A DNA stretch of 64,000 bases from Prosthecobacter dejongeii (GTDB lineage: Bacteria > Verrucomicrobiota > Verrucomicrobiia > Verrucomicrobiales > Verrucomicrobiaceae), in contig NZ_JACHIF010000002.1 of assembly GCF_014203045.1 (NCBI RefSeq), positions 1 to 64,000 on the forward strand, read 5' to 3'. The stretch's first letter is position 1. Each line of letters starts with the position of its first letter. Under the pieces are notes generated by a model. The model ran no database searches and was not told the DNA's origin. It was given only the letters and a program-made list of their open reading frames with translations. The position numbers and the translations under genes are program-made. This document shows positions 44,842-53,378 of the stretch, piece by piece.

Positions 44842-47490
44842 TTACCTCATGGCAGCCTGCTGGAGGGGGAGAACTTGGAGGCGAAGCGTCGTTTGTGCAG
44901 GGATCGTGACCTCGACTCGGCCATGAGCGTCAGCCGTGATGAACTGTGGCTGCTCGGTGGTGGAGATCTGGCAGATCGCCCCGGGCTGGATGCCCTCAAA
45001 GGCCAGTTCTACAGGGCGCAGATCTGACACCTGAAGCAAGGCGCGCTGATGCCCTGCTTCCAGGTAACGAACCTCACCACTGCTGCTGGCTAGCCTGAGG
45101 TAAACGGGGCTACCTCCAGCGGAAAGCACCAACTCGGTTCTGCGGCGTCCCAGAGTGTGGACGTAGAGATCCTCTCCACGGAGGGTATAACCAGCGATAC
45201 CGACGCAGCGGCTAAGATCCGGCAGGCCCGCACTGGCGGGTAGTCGCAGGGTGCGGGCGTGTCCTGCATTGACGATGATCCAGTGCGCTGGGCCCTGCTG
45301 GAAGAGGCGAGTTTGCGCTGCATCACGCACCAGCTTAGCGTGGTCGGCTGCACTCATGGCGTGGAAGGGTTGGGCGGCGCACCAATCCAGGACACGTTCC
45401 ACTTCCCATAGGCTGGCTTCACTTTGGGCATCCTGAAAATTGAGCGCGACATGGAGGGGGGCCATCCATCGATTGTCCCCCACGGTCGTGGCTCGTGCGA
45501 TGAATGTATTGGCATTGAGCGGACCAGCTTGCCGAGGGCTGGGCGCTAACGTTTGGTGAGTTTCCTTTTGACCAGCCATCATGGGCGCAGGTGGGGATGT
45601 CCGGCCAGGCTGAGGACGGTCAAAAAAGAGCTGAAGATTTTCTACGCCCATACGCCGACTGAAAGCAACAGAAGCAGGGCTAGGATGGCTACCTTCGGGC
45701 CACAGCATAAGCTCCATGTGGCGACCCGCAGGAAGAATCTGACGGTGAAGGTAAGCTAGAGAACCTGCGATCTCGCGCTCCATGTCCTGGCAGGTGGTCC
45801 AGTCTTGAGGGCGGGTGCGACTGGCGGATGCAGCATGAACTTGAGGCAGCGAGAAAAGCGCACGGGCAGCGGCTTCGTATCGCAGGGCCTCGCGTGGGTC
45901 TAGACCAGGATTGGTGCTGCGAATGTCGCCTTCACAGATTGCTGCGGTGAAGGGCAGAGAGTACCGAGATAGGATGCGTGAGGTCATGGCCTCTCCAGCA
46001 ATAGGCAGGCCTTTGAGACTGGTGAGTTGAGTGAAGCCTTCACTGCTGATGGTAGGCACCATGAGGCGGCGGCCATTCTGACTGGCCACATCCATGATGG
46101 GCGCGAGTGCCTTTTGGCCTAACCAGGCATTTAGAATTTTGAAAGGCTTTAGTTGTGGGCCGATGACGGTGGCTTGGGGGTCAAGCCACAGTCCTCCCCA
46201 GGTCGTCAGAAAGGCTTGATCAAAGATCTTTCCCGCCTTCACTGAACTGAGAATGCGTGCTCCGGATGGAGCCTGAAGATCACGAAAGCCCTGGGGGCGT
46301 GGACGTATGACTCCAGAGTCTTGCAGCCAGTCATTTTGGATAACGCGCAGAGTCGCTGGGATTTCTAGCGGGATGGATTGACCGCTGCCTTTGAAACCCA
46401 GATGTGATGCCCAGGCCGCAAAATCTTCCGCACTGCCCCATGGAATGCCTGTGATCAAAAGGGGCGTATGATTTTTTTTCAGTTGGCTCACCATCGCGAG
46501 GAGGGCGGGCTGGTGTGAGGGCAGAGGTTTAAGGCTAGCATCCAGGATGACTGCTGCCGCTTGAAGGACTTCACTTTCCCAGGCAAGTTCGGTGGCTGCT
46601 GGTGCTGCCATGTAGTGTGCCTGGTATCCGAGCCATTCCAGAGAGCCCTGCAAAACTTTAGCGGTAAAGGTTTCCTCCGCCGCTCCAGAATGAATGACTA
46701 ATACGCGACGCATCACCTCATGAAGCGGCCCCAGGTGCAGGCCGTTGAGCTCCGGCGTGGTGAAGTAGGGGATGGCCCCGAGGGCACTCAAGTGCTGTGT
46801 GCGGGCGATGATTTCCTCGCGCGAGACATCCGGCGGCGCGTAATCCACGACGAGAGGGCGTACTCCCAGCCGCTTCACTTCGCGAATGCGTTGATCTCTT
46901 TCCTCCACTGTGCCCTGGGGACCGATAAAGAGGGCTCCTTCAAGAGCGCGGCGTGATTCAGCTATCAGGTCGAACCCCCCCTCGATGACGAGTTGTTTGT
47001 CGGGATAGACCTTGTCCAATTCGGCAATGACTTTGAGGCAGGCGGCCCGTACGGCATCTTGGCTGATGGTTTCCAGTCCGGTGAGGACAAAGCCATCGAA
47101 GCCTTTTTCGGCGGCGTTTTGGATGATTTCATAAACCACCAGAGGAATCCAATGCGGATGGGTGGCATCCAGCCGGACGTAGCCTGGGCGTGTGGATTCG
47201 AGAAGGGGAATGCCGACCGATTGGGCTGCGAGGGCCTCGGGTGAGCTTTGCCGGATTTCCAGGACGTTCACGCGAGCCAGCATTTGATTCCCCAAAGAAT
47301 GCTGGGCCTCCAGATCCACCACAGCCGCGTTATCTACGATGCAGAGATTGAAGGCGCTGAGCATGACCGCATCAGGCGTGGTAGAGAGATCCACCATGAG
47401 GCGAGTTGGAGGCAAGGCCGTCAGAACAGCCGCTTGAAGCGCCGAAATGAGCAGGGCGATTCGAATGATGCGGCGGAGTGAGGTGGCCAT
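44842..47490 (-). CDS. PelA-like multidomain exopolysaccharide protein
   Basis: 882 residues with a signal peptide (about 1-26). Residues 40-260 look like the TIM-barrel hydrolase part of PelA (FDGFVLTGLET, VRPLVVDYAPP, ALGAIPYFTTPELNG). Residues 262-370 form a flavodoxin/reductase-like domain (RRVLVIHSGAAEETFTAKVL). Residues 470-800 follow the PelA deacetylase order (GLPIAGEAMTSRILSRYSLPFTAAICEGDI, RALFSLPQVHAASAS), ending in a beta-sandwich. PelA trims and deacetylates Pel polysaccharide in the periplasm. Relative to the PelA pattern as I recall it, the metal-site Asp region reads I-S-S-E-G-F (481-486) and the two histidines fall at Ala556 and Arg560. The deacetylase part may therefore be inactive. 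No pelD, pelF or pelG is in the window. Family call by architecture, not by alignment. Confidence 0.65.
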   Translation of the reverse strand: MATSLRRIIRIALLISALQAAVLTALPPTRLMVDLSTTPDAVMLSAFNLCIVDNAAVVDLEAQHSLGNQMLARVNVLEIRQSSPEALAAQSVGIPLLESTRPGYVRLDATHPHWIPLVVYEIIQNAAEKGFDGFVLTGLETISQDAVRAACLKVIAELDKVYPDKQLVIEGGFDLIAESRRALEGALFIGPQGTVEERDQRIREVKRLGVRPLVVDYAPPDVSREEIIARTQHLSALGAIPYFTTPELNGLHLGPLHEVMRRVLVIHSGAAEETFTAKVLQGSLEWLGYQAHYMAAPAATELAWESEVLQAAAVILDASLKPLPSHQPALLAMVSQLKKNHTPLLITGIPWGSAEDFAAWASHLGFKGSGQSIPLEIPATLRVIQNDWLQDSGVIRPRPQGFRDLQAPSGARILSSVKAGKIFDQAFLTTWGGLWLDPQATVIGPQLKPFKILNAWLGQKALAPIMDVASQNGRRLMVPTISSEGFTQLTSLKGLPIAGEAMTSRILSRYSLPFTAAICEGDIRSTNPGLDPREALRYEAAARALFSLPQVHAASASRTRPQDWTTCQDMEREIAGSLAYLHRQILPAGRHMELMLWPEGSHPSPASVAFSRRMGVENLQLFFDRPQPGRTSPPAPMMAGQKETHQTLAPSPRQAGPLNANTFIARATTVGDNRWMAPLHVALNFQDAQSEASLWEVERVLDWCAAQPFHAMSAADHAKLVRDAAQTRLFQQGPAHWIIVNAGHARTLRLPASAGLPDLSRCVGIAGYTLRGEDLYVHTLGRRRTELVLSAGGSPVYLRLASSSGEVRYLEAGHQRALLQVSDLRPVELAFEGIQPGAICQISTTEQPQFITADAHGRVEVTIPAQTTLRLQVLPLQQAAMR

Positions 47491-47510
47491 GAGGATGTTT
47501 CAAAAATGAG

Positions 47511-47524
47511 AACATGCCCATGTT
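47511..47524. promoter_or_regulatory. Palindrome upstream of the PelA-like gene
   Basis: AACATG-CC-CATGTT is a perfect 6-bp inverted repeat with a 2-bp centre, 20 bp upstream of the PelA-like start on the minus strand. It lies in the 151-bp gap shared with the divergent kinase-MurQ gene, so it could act on either. It is an operator candidate by symmetry and position only. Confidence 0.3.
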
Positions 47525-47641
47525 AGCGTCTCAAATTATAGAATCAATGGTCCTTGGGGGGCTTTACAAACTCCTTACTCCCCTCACATCTTCGTGATCT
47601 CCGCAGTGGCAGCCCGGGGGGGAATCTCGTAAAGTCCTGCC

Positions 47642-49501
47642 ATGAAGCGTCAAAAGCCTGTAGCAGTTTCTGGCCCATTGCTCCTCGGTATCGAAGGGGG
47701 GGGAACGCGCACCAGTGTTCGCTTGGTGGATGGACAAGGCAGCATATTAGCACGTTTCCAAACTGGGCCAGCGGTGCTTTCGTTGCTGACGGATCGTGAA
47801 TTGCAGTGGCACCTCAAGGACATTGCCGGGCGCTTACCCCACTGGCCGCAGGCGGTGGGCGTCGGCCTAGCCGGAGCACGCACGGCAGCAGACCAGGAGA
47901 GACTGCGGCGGGCGGTGGCGCGGGTGTGGCCTAACGTTCCCTGTGTGGCAACGAATGATCTGGAGACCGCCCTGGCGGCAGCTCCGGCTTTGAAGAAACC
48001 GATCCCGCGTGTGTTGGTGCTCAGCGGTACGGGCTCCTGCTGCTTTGGCCGGACTCCAGATGGGCGAACTGCGAAGGTGGGCGGGCGCGGGCATGTGATT
48101 GGCGACCGAGGCAGCGCCTGTGACATCGGCCTGCGGGCTCTGCGCACCGTGATGGCTGACCTGGATCATCGCGGTCGCCTGGGGGCGCTGGGGGCCGCGA
48201 TGCTGAACGCGCTGATGTTCAATGAGCCTGACGAACTGATTCCCTGGTCAGTGCATGCGCCGAAGACAGAGATCGCCAATCTTGCCATCACCGTCTTTGC
48301 AGTGGCGGGTAAAGGGGATGCTCTCGCAAAGAAAATTTTGTCCGATTCCGCCGTGACTCTGGCAGCCGATGCCTGTGCCTGCGCCAACCAACTGGTGCCC
48401 ATGGGAACGCCTGTGGAATTTATTTTCAATGGTGGGGTGTTGCTTAGCAATCCCGGTTTCATGCGGCAGGTGACACGGCAGATCCGCTCCTGCTGGCCGC
48501 AGGCCCAGGTGACACCGCTGAAGGTGCCCTCTGTGGCCGGGGCCGTGGAGCTGGCCCGCCAAGAGGCAGAGCGGATGAATGCAGGGAGTCAGGCGGGAGG
48601 CTCACGCACTGTGCCGCAGGAGAGTACCTTCGCATTGCCGGGATGCCTCGCTGATCTGGCCGTCCTCGCTCAGTCGCCTACGGAACAGCGAAATCCAAAG
48701 TCACTGAAATTGGATCACTTGTCGTTAGGTGCAGGCATTGAGCTCATGCTCAGTGAAGATGCGCAGATTCCTGCCGCCATTTTGGCAGAAAAGCGCTCCA
48801 TAAGTCAGGTGGTAGCCCAGGTGGCCAAGGTCTTTGAAAAGGGGGGACGTCTCTTTTACGCGGGTGCAGGCACGAGCGGCCGCTTGGGCGTGCTGGATGC
48901 CAGTGAAATTCCTCCGACCTTTCGTGCTCCACGGGAGCAGGTGCAGGGCATCATCGCAGGTGGCAGGCAGGCTTTGTGGAGCGCGGTGGAGGGGGCTGAG
49001 GATGATTTGCTGGCTGGTGCCATGGCCATCCAGCACCGAGAGCTGGGGGCGGACGATGTTTTGATCGGCATTGCGTCCAGCGGTCGTACGCCTTTCGTCT
49101 GGGGTGCGATCCATGAGGCCAATCAGCGCGGAGCTTACACGGTGCTGCTGTCTTTCAATCCAGCGATGCGCGGGGCTGTGGGCAGACTGAAAGATAAAAG
49201 CTGGAAGCCGCAGGTGATGATCACCCCCAATGTTGGCCCGGAGGTCCTCACGGGCTCTACGAGATTGAAATCTGGAACAGCTACTAAACTGGTGTTGAAC
49301 ATCATCACCACGCTTGCCATGACCAAAGTGGGCAAGGTGATCAGCAATCTGATGGTGGATCTAAATCCGTCCAACGTGAAGCTGCGGGACCGTGCGGTGC
49401 GTATCCTTTCAGAACTTACAGGCTGTACCAAAGAGAGGGCACGAGAGGCGCTGAATGAGAGTGGCTGGCTGGTGAAGGATGCCTATGAAAAGCTGAAGTG
49501 A
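47642..49501 (+). CDS. murQ: Fused amino-sugar kinase (BadF/BadG/NagK type) and N-acetylmuramic acid 6-phosphate etherase (MurQ)
   Basis: 619 residues. Residues 11-310 form an ASKHA sugar kinase: phosphate 1 GIEGGGTRTS (16-25), ATNDLETAL, LVLSGTGSCCFG, GDRGSACDIG (154-163) and FNGGVLLSN. A polar linker (311-345) leads to a complete MurQ: TEQRNPKSLKLDHLS, then YAGAGTSGRLGVLDASE (406-422; Glu422 matches the catalytic Glu83 of E. coli MurQ), AVEGAED and SGTATKLVLNIITT. MurQ splits MurNAc-6-phosphate into GlcNAc-6-phosphate and D-lactate in cytosolic cell-wall recycling. The fused kinase probably makes that MurNAc-6-phosphate from free MurNAc and ATP. No signal peptide. The gene is monocistronic, diverging from the PelA-like gene, and ends 6 nt from a convergent gene. 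Confidence 0.9.
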   Translation: MKRQKPVAVSGPLLLGIEGGGTRTSVRLVDGQGSILARFQTGPAVLSLLTDRELQWHLKDIAGRLPHWPQAVGVGLAGARTAADQERLRRAVARVWPNVPCVATNDLETALAAAPALKKPIPRVLVLSGTGSCCFGRTPDGRTAKVGGRGHVIGDRGSACDIGLRALRTVMADLDHRGRLGALGAAMLNALMFNEPDELIPWSVHAPKTEIANLAITVFAVAGKGDALAKKILSDSAVTLAADACACANQLVPMGTPVEFIFNGGVLLSNPGFMRQVTRQIRSCWPQAQVTPLKVPSVAGAVELARQEAERMNAGSQAGGSRTVPQESTFALPGCLADLAVLAQSPTEQRNPKSLKLDHLSLGAGIELMLSEDAQIPAAILAEKRSISQVVAQVAKVFEKGGRLFYAGAGTSGRLGVLDASEIPPTFRAPREQVQGIIAGGRQALWSAVEGAEDDLLAGAMAIQHRELGADDVLIGIASSGRTPFVWGAIHEANQRGAYTVLLSFNPAMRGAVGRLKDKSWKPQVMITPNVGPEVLTGSTRLKSGTATKLVLNIITTLAMTKVGKVISNLMVDLNPSNVKLRDRAVRILSELTGCTKERAREALNESGWLVKDAYEKLK

Positions 49502-49507
49502 AGCGGC

Positions 49508-51712
49508 TTACCGCGCGGCCACATCCTCGTTTGAAGTGTAGTATTCAAAATAGCCGATCATCATTTCATCCTGGGTCTGCGGTCCCCAACGGATGTTTTT
49601 AGTCGGGTCAGGATTGGCGGGGTTGCCTTCGCTGTTGTCAAAGACTGCGGTGATTTTTACCTGACTACCACGCGGGAGAAATTTCGGTTGAGCATAGTCG
49701 TAACGGAGCTGCCAGTTGAAGTCGTAACGAGGGATATCCAGCAGCACTTCACTTTGGCCGCCGGGAGGTGTGACCTCAAATTTGAAGGCTTTCCCGCGCA
49801 CGTGCATGTGGGCCATGTAGGCCATCACATTCATATCCATAGGCACGGTTTGCTCCTTTACCTCCAGATGGTCTGGAGCACCTGCGGGGATGTTTAAACG
49901 TGGGTGGGCCACGGCGGCGGTATGGACAATGTAACGAGGTTTCTCTTTGGCAAAGACGAGTCCCATACGGAGCTGATCCTCGGTCTTTTTGCCGTTAGGT
50001 GTGTAGTGAATTTGAAAGCTGACGATGGCACCTGCGGGTAGTTTTTTGGCAAAGCCTGTGGGCCAGATGTGGGCTGCATTGCCCGGCACATAAGCGGCCC
50101 AGTAGCCCTCAGTGCCCTCGCCTCGGTCTCTCACATTGCTGCCCTTCGGGTGAACTTGGACAATAACGTGATGCACGACGCCCCGGTCGGTCGGCATGAT
50201 CTCATAACCCTGCACCCAACGGTCTTCTGCAAAGGCGGTGGTCGCTGTGACAAACTGGTAGGGCATGGTGCCCTCTGCTTTGATCGCGATAGGTTTGGGC
50301 AGTTGAATGATGGCGTCTGGGGTTCCGATGGCCCACTCCTTTGGGAAGCTGCGAGGCTGGGGGGCATCGGTTACTTGACCTAGAGGGCGGTCACTGGCTA
50401 GCCAAGTCAGCAGGTCTTTTTTATCCTGAGGTGAAAGGGAGCTGTCATTGATCCAGGGTGTGTGTGTGCCCTCAGGAGGCGAGGCGGCAAACCACGGTGG
50501 CATGGCCCCACGCTCCACTTGCTTGCGGATCATGGCGGCGTTTTCGATAACGTCTTCGTAGGTCTCCAGGCTGAAGGGGCCAATGCTGTCTTTGCGATGA
50601 CACTCCACGCAGTTCGCCTGCAGAATGCGGGAGATTTGGTGGTGATAGGTGACGGCTGTCTGGGCGACAACGGTGGCTGGCTTGATGTCCAGAGCACAAC
50701 CCGGGGCGGTGGTAGCGGCGATGGCGGGTGCCTGGTGGGCAAGCATGGCCGCGAGGGCATCACGTAGATACGTTTTGTTAGGCCGTTCTTTCGTGTAGCC
50801 CAGCCCGTATTGGTCATTGATGGCACCGCGATAGATCAGAGTACGAGCGGCATCGAGCAAGAAGACTTCGGTGGTGGTTGTGGCGGTCAAGGCGGAGGCG
50901 AGACGGCCATCCTGATCATGCACCACGGGAGATTTGAGCCCGTGAGTCGTGACGAAAGTCTGGATGTCATTCTGTGTTTCGACCGCCACTGGGCAGACGA
51001 GGAGCATGCCGACTTTCTGTTCCTGAGCGACTTTTTCCAAACGGGCGAGTTCGGGGCCCAGCTTGCCGCTGATGGGGCAGGTGGCCCCAAAGAAGGCGAT
51101 GATGAGGCCTTGCTGGCCGTGGATGCGTTCACTTAGTTGATGGCTATGGCCTGTGCTGTCGTTGAGAGCCAGATCAGCAACAAGATGACCCACGCCGTGA
51201 TCAGAAGCTTTCAGGACGATGGGAGCCTCTTTCAGTTCTGGATCTTTGTCGGCTGGAATGGCGGGAAGAGGGGATTCAGGCGTGGCCCCTTTGCGGCGCA
51301 GGCGGGCCATGGCTTCAGTCGCCTCCGCCAGGGTCACAGTGCCGTTGTTATCCTGATCCAGAAAACGCATCCAGCGCTTTTGCGGCATCTCATTTTCGGT
51401 CAATAGACCATCACCATTTTTGTCGAGGTTATCAAATTCAGCGATGCCCGTCTTGCCCACAGGCGGAGATTCGACCTTGCGTTGTTTCGCACGGTCAGCC
51501 AGTTGCACTGCCTTCTCGGCTTCTTCTAGAGTGAGAGATCCATCGCCATTCAGGTCCAGTTTGGGCAAGAAAGGCGCGGCCTGCATTTCTTCGCCCGCGA
51601 TGAGGCCATCTTTGTTTTTGTCGAATCCGGCAAAGCGCTCGGCCACGCTAGCGGCCTGGGCTGCCAAGGGAGCGGTGAGGACAAAGGGCAGCAAAAGAAT
51701 AAAACGTTTCAT
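49508..51712 (-). CDS. EF-hand/redoxin/cytochrome c/PHM-like copper monooxygenase fusion
   Basis: 734 residues with a signal peptide (about 1-20). Four EF-hand loops (DKNKDGLIAGEE, DLNGDGSLTLEE, DKNGDGLLTENE, DQDNNGTVTLAE) lie between 30 and 132. A thioredoxin/peroxiredoxin-like domain (170-330) has Cys212 in FFGATCPIS. A haem motif C368-VE-C371-H372 follows (about 356-440). The C-terminal half (465-734) resembles the copper type II ascorbate-dependent monooxygenase fold, with His514-His515, His569, His635-x-His637 and Met717 in DEMMIGYF at the places of the six copper ligands of PHM. It is exported and probably redox-active, but the substrate is unknown. Related fusions occur in Planctomycetota and Verrucomicrobiota. 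Confidence 0.85.
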   Translation of the reverse strand: MKRFILLLPFVLTAPLAAQAASVAERFAGFDKNKDGLIAGEEMQAAPFLPKLDLNGDGSLTLEEAEKAVQLADRAKQRKVESPPVGKTGIAEFDNLDKNGDGLLTENEMPQKRWMRFLDQDNNGTVTLAEATEAMARLRRKGATPESPLPAIPADKDPELKEAPIVLKASDHGVGHLVADLALNDSTGHSHQLSERIHGQQGLIIAFFGATCPISGKLGPELARLEKVAQEQKVGMLLVCPVAVETQNDIQTFVTTHGLKSPVVHDQDGRLASALTATTTTEVFLLDAARTLIYRGAINDQYGLGYTKERPNKTYLRDALAAMLAHQAPAIAATTAPGCALDIKPATVVAQTAVTYHHQISRILQANCVECHRKDSIGPFSLETYEDVIENAAMIRKQVERGAMPPWFAASPPEGTHTPWINDSSLSPQDKKDLLTWLASDRPLGQVTDAPQPRSFPKEWAIGTPDAIIQLPKPIAIKAEGTMPYQFVTATTAFAEDRWVQGYEIMPTDRGVVHHVIVQVHPKGSNVRDRGEGTEGYWAAYVPGNAAHIWPTGFAKKLPAGAIVSFQIHYTPNGKKTEDQLRMGLVFAKEKPRYIVHTAAVAHPRLNIPAGAPDHLEVKEQTVPMDMNVMAYMAHMHVRGKAFKFEVTPPGGQSEVLLDIPRYDFNWQLRYDYAQPKFLPRGSQVKITAVFDNSEGNPANPDPTKNIRWGPQTQDEMMIGYFEYYTSNEDVAAR

Positions 51713-51807
51713 GCGGTTTTGACTGGGTGACGCAGTCGTCGGTCTTGTATGACAGCGTTGCAGAAACCTCAGTTCGAGCGGAAAGTTGCAGTGGAGATGG
51801 CTATCTC

Positions 51808-52281
51808 TCAGCCTCTTTTAAGCAGGCCGCTTCTGAGAATCTGGGCGCGCAGCCCCCCGTTGCCCTTCATCGCAGCTTCGGCTCCGGGGGCCAGGGCTTG
51901 GTCCATCCAGTAGCAGGGTTTACACTCTTCGGTGCCTTTAAAGCGCACGCCTTGGATCTCGAATTCCTCGCCGACAAGGTCATTGAGATTTACCCCTTTG
52001 GTGATGATGTTCCGGCGGAAAACGGAAGGGGAAACTCCCATGGCCTGGAATTCTTCACACAGGCGTTCATACACTTCGTGGGCAAAGAAGGTGACCTGGC
52101 CTTTGTATTTCTCCTTAAAATCGAAAAAGCGATCCCCCACCAGACCTTTCCCCGCCACGCATTCCACGGTTTCTACTTCCTGCGCAGGTGACTCCCCTGG
52201 AGGTTGGCCATGGTGGCCGAAGTAGTTGTGCTCAGGTGAAATGTAGATGTGGAGGATCTGCATGGGAAGACTCTCACCCAA
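51808..52281 (-). CDS. MOSC domain protein
   Basis: 157 residues, one MOSC domain. Visible motifs are ETVECVAGKGLVGDRFFDFKEKYKGQVTFFAHEVYE, FRRNIITKGVNLNDLVGEEFEIQGVRFKGTEECKPCYWMDQAL and GLRAQILRSG. The conserved cysteine of the family lies in EECKPC. MOSC domains bind molybdenum-cofactor-related or sulfur-carrying species; the reaction of stand-alone members is often unknown. Cytosolic by lack of signal. It is isolated: the upstream gene diverges and the downstream gene begins 95 nt away. Confidence 0.88.
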   Translation of the reverse strand: MGESLPMQILHIYISPEHNYFGHHGQPPGESPAQEVETVECVAGKGLVGDRFFDFKEKYKGQVTFFAHEVYERLCEEFQAMGVSPSVFRRNIITKGVNLNDLVGEEFEIQGVRFKGTEECKPCYWMDQALAPGAEAAMKGNGGLRAQILRSGLLKRG

Positions 52282-52349
52282 ACCTGGGGCTCCGCCAAGA
52301 ACGGAATGAGTCTTTGCATCCTCCGTCTTTTCTTGGGAGTAGTGCGGCT

Positions 52350-53378
52350 ATGAGTTCAGAGAGAATCATCCGGATCGGGATCGTAGGCGCAGGTGGCATT
52401 GTGAAACAGCGTCATCTACCGGGCTTGCGTGCGCTTCCGAATGTGCGCATTACCGCGGTGGCCAATTCATCGTTGGCCAGCGCGGAAGCTTTTTGCCAGG
52501 AGTTCGCGCCTGAGGCTAAGGCCCATGCACGCTGGGAAGATGTGGTGGACAATGAGGACGTGGATGTGGTGTGGATCGGCGCGCACCCCGTGATGCACCA
52601 CGATGCGACGGACTTTGGCCTGCAATGTGGCAAGCATGTCTTCACTCAGGCGCGCATGGCGGCGACTTTGCAGGAGGCCGAACACATGTGGGAGCGCGCG
52701 CAGAGCTGTCCAGATCTAGTGACGGCCATCTGCCCCGCTCCTCAAGGCATGAAGGCTGGGGAGATGGTGAAAAAGCTGCTGGTGGAAGGCGCGATCGGGA
52801 AACCTCATCAAGCGCTTTTGCACAGCTTCAATGGGGCTTGGTTGGATGCTAACCAGCCTGCGCACTGGAGGCAAAAAGTGGATGTCAGCGGGATTCAAAT
52901 TCTCACCTTGGGTATTTACACAGAGGTATTGCAACGTTGGTTAGGTCACATTGTGGAGGTTGAGGCGCGGGGGAATGTGGTCATCCCAGAGCGCCAGGGT
53001 TTCACGGTAGAAACGCCAGATTTTGTGCACGTCATGGCCAAATTCCGCAGTGGTCTAGAGGCTACGATGCTGTTTAGCGGTGTCGCGGCGCATGCGCCTA
53101 CGGACAAGCTTTGGCTCTTTGGTAGCGAAGGCACGCTGAGTTATGACTTTGTCACGGATGAAGTCTGCATCGGCAAACCTGGCGGCAGCCTGGAGGTGGT
53201 GCCTGTGCCTTACGAAATGCAGCGCGAATGGACCGTGGAGAGTGACTTCATCCAGGCCGTCATGAACCCCGCAGCTCCGCGGCCAAAGCCGGACTTTACC
53301 GAAGGAGTGTGCTACATGCGTGTGGTGGAGGCCGTGTGGGAGGCCATGGAAAAAAGGTCAGCGGTGAAGTGCGCATAA
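52350..53378 (+). CDS. Gfo/Idh/MocA family oxidoreductase
   Basis: 342 residues from the ATG at 52350 (MSSERIIRIGIVGAGG). The frame is open upstream, but the Rossmann fold starts here, so the longer form is unlikely. IGIVGAGGIVKQRHLPGL is the NAD(P)-binding loop. The catalytic Lys of the classical EKP motif is not evident: the equivalent stretch reads CGKHVFTQARMA. Thus EKP is replaced by TQA, a visible deviation, and activity may differ from sugar dehydrogenases. The C-terminal half holds the usual sheet (VEARGNVVIPERQGFTVETPDFVHVMAKF). Such enzymes oxidise or reduce sugars and inositol-like compounds. The gene stands alone and its stop is directly adjacent to the stop of the convergent BPL_N gene. 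Confidence 0.88.
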   Translation: MSSERIIRIGIVGAGGIVKQRHLPGLRALPNVRITAVANSSLASAEAFCQEFAPEAKAHARWEDVVDNEDVDVVWIGAHPVMHHDATDFGLQCGKHVFTQARMAATLQEAEHMWERAQSCPDLVTAICPAPQGMKAGEMVKKLLVEGAIGKPHQALLHSFNGAWLDANQPAHWRQKVDVSGIQILTLGIYTEVLQRWLGHIVEVEARGNVVIPERQGFTVETPDFVHVMAKFRSGLEATMLFSGVAAHAPTDKLWLFGSEGTLSYDFVTDEVCIGKPGGSLEVVPVPYEMQREWTVESDFIQAVMNPAAPRPKPDFTEGVCYMRVVEAVWEAMEKRSAVKCA

